Below the pieces are notes generated by a model. That model had not been told where the DNA came from, ran no database searches, and was given only the letters and a program-made list of their open reading frames with translations. From a virus, in IMG/VR virus record IMGVR_UViG_3300006616_000062, positions 1 to 27,460 of that record: 27,460 bases of DNA; one strand, given 5' to 3'. A program made the translations under genes and the position numbers. How positions within the stretch are numbered: position 1 is the first letter of the stretch; each line of letters starts with the position of its first letter. Positions 26,301 to 27,460 of the stretch are shown here, in pieces.

Positions 26301-27460
26301 AGAGAGGGAGTTAGTGATGCTACACGTTACAATGTTGAAGTTGCTGAAGACTTAAGAAACATACCAGAAGTTGTAGAGCTACAAGCAGAGTTGATATTCT
26401 TGCAACTATCAGGTCAAATGGATGCTGCCACTGCTAAAGGTTATTTAGAGGCTGGATTACCTATTGCTAAAGCAAAATTTTCAGTAACAAAAGATAACAA
26501 GAAAATGCTTAATGATAGTGGAGTTGTTGATACTTCTACTGAATTAACAAACGCTGAAACTATAGAACAAGCTGGAATATTAGATGACGCTTTAGATGTA
26601 GCTAGAAATCCTAAAGCACCTATTAAAAAGATTAGAGTATTTGATTTTGACGACACATTAGCTAAAAGTAAAAGCTTAGTATTTTATAATAGACCTAACG
26701 AAAGTGGCAAACCTGTGCCTAATAACAAAGCTATATTTATGATAGGAGGACCTGGTTCTGGAAAGTCTAATATAGGTAAAGGATTACAATTAGGTAGAGA
26801 TGGTTGGAAAGTTGTTAATCAAGATATATTTATAGAAACTGAAAAAGCAAAAGCTGGATTACCAGAATCAGAAAAAGACTATACTAAAGAACAAAGAAGT
26901 AAAAGAGCTAAGATAGGTGCTGCAGGTAGGAAAGCTGCTGAAGCTAAGATGGATAAGTATACTAAAGCTGGAAATGGTATGGTTATAGATGGCACAGGTG
27001 CTAGCTACAATGCTACTATGAAAAAAGTTAATAAACTTAAAGAACAAGGCTATGAAGTATTTATGGTACATGCTAAGACATCTAATGAAGTAGCACTTGA
27101 AAGAAATAGAGCTAGAAAAGAAAGATCGTTACCTGACTTTATAGTAGAAAAAACACAGCAGTCTGTCAACAATAATATTGATCAATACAAAAATGATCTA
27201 GGTGATAACTTTATAGAAATAGATACTGAAACTATAGAATATGGTAAGCCTTTACCTAAGGAATTTGTAGACGATGCTAAAGCTAGATTTTATGCTACAG
27301 AGCGAGGTAAGTTAAATGCTGAAGAGTTTGCTGAGCAAGGATCTAGCTTAATAGACCAAGGCTTTGCAATGGACTTTTCTGATTTTAATATTGTAAGAGA
27401 AGGAGAAAAAGGACCTTTATTTAATGTTGCTAAAAAAATTCAAGAAGCAAGAGGTACAGA
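20400..27460 (+). CDS. giant multi-domain virion/polyvalent protein (3' end beyond window), more than 2353 codons
   Basis: One frame stays open from ATG 20400 to the window end. The start lies three bases after the previous stop, and no Shine-Dalgarno sequence is seen. Domains in order: a duplicated 30-residue module (7-59); charged helices; hydrophobic Gly/Ala-rich segments (about 578-593, 648-665 and 715-760); a zincin motif HEMGH (1038-1042); long charged helical stretches; a block with STFNKRFEPFIEPLIDPATG and TKGTRKDALASAIAQELAFD (about 1460-1530); a further conserved-looking region (EEHIYQAGPWSTRVLQ, about 1855-1870); HAD motif I (DFDDT, 2082-2086); a P-loop kinase (GGPGSGKS, 2116-2123); and what looks like resumption of the HAD domain from about 2303. 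The place after tail and internal proteins suggests a protein packed in the head and ejected. Giant phage proteins combining zincin, phosphatase and kinase domains belong to the 'polyvalent protein' theme; that link is inference. Confidence 0.9.
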   Translation, partial: MNEEAIDSAFTLFSEAGYNKDKASYLKLIQENEDALNDSFSLFKEAGYKNDINNFKNLMGFEVEDEVEVVSDPKKEKGVDAESVIQGFDSYLEALSNEDYRDDNIKDNDARLAEIEKVKKEKANFNSTINKNPGILESANDILSLDKDVTEEEIQAEEVVGNSYFDDFAIKRKKEGKSFYDNDRKNERRMQELLFGEGKTGAENDPIKNEFNQYAASLMDITNAAKELGLKPTADKEKAKKDKSYTYIPDVSSGNIDEISLEVLERANYNQKKKQAKEGRFKAIKPELDKKLNEFEQKFGATNAEKALSLVKTLGQASTLPGLAKVGVQKYLGIPDKEHVKYTENRDKLYNLVSSGEKASNYKLKSTLYNIGTSVEDVASVKAELQRVSNNIKNNTYPTQADYDKYNSLIEELKIKNEAIDAQISFLNSIEVESDVISEIAKETKKTYETLDVYQNNIASSTVRLAAGLGNVVNETLNPINLLEWTGYDLNNEEVRNNVAEKLSDITGVNEDTIKANFKLLDKGDQSIDKALNDLSGLAEEIKQRNRDPQRFDEINSLAEFASWSGEMLSDQVVNTGMSIVMPGFGLVLSAASEAGNKMHEMKTEIGGEEWDEGTKAYIQEFKKEFGTNPFGIDADDNFMIKPKEYNALQFFATAGVYGAAEYYSEKIALKNFGMGSKNLKKAFDLARRSGADDIIFSNTGKTNWGYLKDFGKDWFRGGVEESVGEGSVALAGNFMDRFILGKTEVSMLDGVTESMVSGFVMNSAFQSPAIAGQVYNAFRPEGINAKVAATGAEMVRLSKIRDDYNLRLGELQPGSKEHTDVVAAKQTVEDQIHDLAKEQLENYEKTSNDIVALTKQDRQSLIDIFNREHKLRDEIDGINSNPELDEKTKAKEITALQKKLVVENAFKERVLANSKWNADKARSSKFANMWRAKTGTLNQVVNIAGDNNTDALEQGLKHIDSLDNLTAEEKNQVKDQMKAEFERAKQESKGDFTVHGMAFGDNITVQTKNADGSMSSRKVNIPMNFAMSRANANVQSHEMGHQTVFKEFMQNNPNAIGLVSDMESYIKKNFKGDILQELKEVEEAYKNRPKAEIAEEKLARISDFLRGRNMKGDRTLYNKLFGRFQKFNDGSSQQINTGKDVFDMITSYNQSFETGTLTGLTKAIAEGRVETDKKPRSTRRSMTKAEQSKVEDDLNNAPGARNKDGKYTMTKAEWRADKNRAFSKAYNMLMNGDLDGLIIAKMASGKDIYGQAREEFLSDARDKIGQHILNFDPQMQDSLFGWVNSYISRKVGDVAKKAKREKEKTPGKRISTDQKISEEGRTVAETIEGDTASDIEAAVDRSLNAKKKGIDNLRTRLGIEKGGKIYNKVVDAVKKVFGAKLPEVSNKNFKEALKKDFNTLLFKDIKNDIGTRAKYKEFIEGNVTFKDADGNTKTMPRWEMLYDYISQSTFNKRFEPFIEPLIDPATGKQARPDNNPLFTKKKITKQQWVDYFLGDNVQASTKGTRKDALASAIAQELAFDATMETISDPDIQARIKDIYESQGLRQVENYLEQVAKEIDRKPDSKFSITKKPVVERLQKHMEDSKGITPIEAFDNFYNKLNESDKQAIISERSAIENISKKEAKRFNRKIKEPKSKRKEEKGVLARQDQIVEEAGYKPLERRGEGRASSIKYLMTNFFPKLFKEFGDVSSKFINTSNLSPSGNEAFSYKPDGKIKGGAIKRAQLFITSAIKTKKSIPGTLKAIQEGNLETVDAVKKLQKNTDFKNLPNEKAKNIEVSLRKQKTKDLQRNLKTREQHKKGSMAYLSLFKKMYDADNNTLPGIQFLNYNQNANDANYRNLAQLIGVENGVKKGREEHIYQAGPWSTRVLQAITAKNPKVFEAFNKWQADNYYQETIAEKNKEGTSSESLIDGTYTMPDGSTWEAKSQEHPILKKALDEAMLTGDFSNVPSPDIRKYNEVFHLNPNNIIREGVSDATRYNVEVAEDLRNIPEVVELQAELIFLQLSGQMDAATAKGYLEAGLPIAKAKFSVTKDNKKMLNDSGVVDTSTELTNAETIEQAGILDDALDVARNPKAPIKKIRVFDFDDTLAKSKSLVFYNRPNESGKPVPNNKAIFMIGGPGSGKSNIGKGLQLGRDGWKVVNQDIFIETEKAKAGLPESEKDYTKEQRSKRAKIGAAGRKAAEAKMDKYTKAGNGMVIDGTGASYNATMKKVNKLKEQGYEVFMVHAKTSNEVALERNRARKERSLPDFIVEKTQQSVNNNIDQYKNDLGDNFIEIDTETIEYGKPLPKEFVDDAKARFYATERGKLNAEEFAEQGSSLIDQGFAMDFSDFNIVREGEKGPLFNVAKKIQEARGT
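20418..20576 (+). other. duplicated 30-residue N-terminal module of the giant protein
   Basis: Residues 7-29 (DSAFTLFSEAGYNKDKASYL...) and 37-59 (NDSFSLFKEAGYKNDINNFK...) align with a 30-residue offset: F10/F40, L12/L42, F13/F43, E15-A-G-Y18 / E45-A-G-Y48, Y25/F55. The pattern is a short helix, a tight Gly-Tyr turn and a second helix. I recall similar small modules at the start of other Bacteroidetes phage proteins. It may be a docking or packaging tag. Confidence 0.75.
23382..23714 (+). other. zincin-type metalloprotease region
   Basis: HEMGH at residues 1038-1042 fits HExxH, with the two His as zinc ligands and Glu as catalytic base. It is preceded by beta-type sequence (FTVHGMAFGDNITVQTK) and sits in a helix (SRANANVQSHEMGHQTVFKE), as zincins require. 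A candidate third ligand is E1096 or E1097 in EEKLARISDF, which loosely recalls the NExxSD helix of gluzincins although the spacing to S1103-D1104 differs. The motif is short and could arise by chance, but the surrounding strand-then-helix order supports it. Confidence 0.6.
26625..27460 (+). other. HAD phosphohydrolase domain with an inserted P-loop kinase (incomplete at window end)
   Basis: HAD motif I is VFDFDDTLAKSK, with D2082 as nucleophile and D2084 as acid/base. About 30 residues on, a full kinase begins: Walker A GGPGSGKS (2116-2123), NQD2142 in the zeta-toxin/PNK substrate-Asp position, VIDGTG (2195-2200) and an Arg-rich lid RNRARKER (2235-2242). From about 2303 the sequence GKLNAEEFAEQG and then FNIVREGEKGPLFNVAKKIQ reads like the cap region that normally follows HAD motif I. 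HAD motifs II to IV must lie past the window. PNKP-type enzymes also combine the two activities, but side by side rather than nested. Confidence 0.7.

Noticed and set aside
26700-27250. Free-standing zeta toxin of a toxin-antitoxin pair
   Set aside because: The kinase has no start codon or gene boundary of its own and sits within the giant frame between two parts of a HAD domain; no antitoxin gene is adjacent.
1-27460. tRNA genes, CRISPR arrays, insertion sequences, integrase or attachment sites
   Set aside because: None was seen on reading the sequence; the gaps between genes are all shorter than about 60 bases and are explained by leaders and terminators.

Overview
This window looks like the packaging, head and tail block of a large, AT-rich, tailed double-stranded DNA phage, most likely a marine podovirus of Bacteroidetes (Flavobacteriia). 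Evidence: every convincing gene is on the + strand with gaps of tens of bases or short start/stop overlaps; the order terminase, portal, scaffold-like protein, major capsid protein, ring/adaptor proteins, nozzle, internal proteins is classic for phages; most genes lack a Shine-Dalgarno sequence and instead start after A/T-rich runs such as aaaataaaat-ATG, as in Bacteroidetes. The two ring proteins and the two nozzle-type proteins resemble, from memory, those of crAss-like and other Bacteroidetes phages. The host assignment is inference; a SAR11 or other AT-rich marine host is not excluded.

Layout. 1-1540: small overlapping genes (a likely tail end of an upstream gene, two unknowns, a coiled-coil protein, a protein that reads as two GroES-like folds in tandem, and a small acidic protein in the terminase small subunit position). 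1537-6200: terminase large subunit and portal. 6226-9199: scaffold-like protein, major capsid protein and a 99-residue small protein, closed by a strong intrinsic terminator (9211-9238). 9241-10107: one conserved unknown gene with its own upstream A/T element and its own terminator (10077-10107). 10120-18292: two ring/adaptor proteins, each carrying an extra beta-rich segment, and two nozzle-type proteins of 1375 and 597 residues. 18302-27460: two helical internal-virion candidates and a giant open reading frame (20400 to beyond the window end, more than 2350 codons).

The giant gene is the most interesting part. It has a duplicated 30-residue module at its N-terminus, Gly/Ala-rich hydrophobic segments, a zincin metalloprotease motif (HEMGH), and near the window end a HAD phosphohydrolase motif I interrupted by a complete P-loop (zeta-toxin/polynucleotide-kinase-like) kinase. 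Its place after the tail genes suggests a very large protein carried in the virion and delivered with the DNA, of the polyvalent multi-enzyme kind.

How the genes work together: the small and large terminase subunits cut DNA and drive it through the portal into a shell built by the capsid protein on the scaffold; the ring proteins close the portal vertex and join it to the nozzle; the internal proteins probably leave first on infection, with the giant protein acting on the host envelope or cytoplasm. No stretch longer than about 60 bases lies outside a gene. No tRNA, CRISPR array, insertion sequence, integrase or attachment site was seen.
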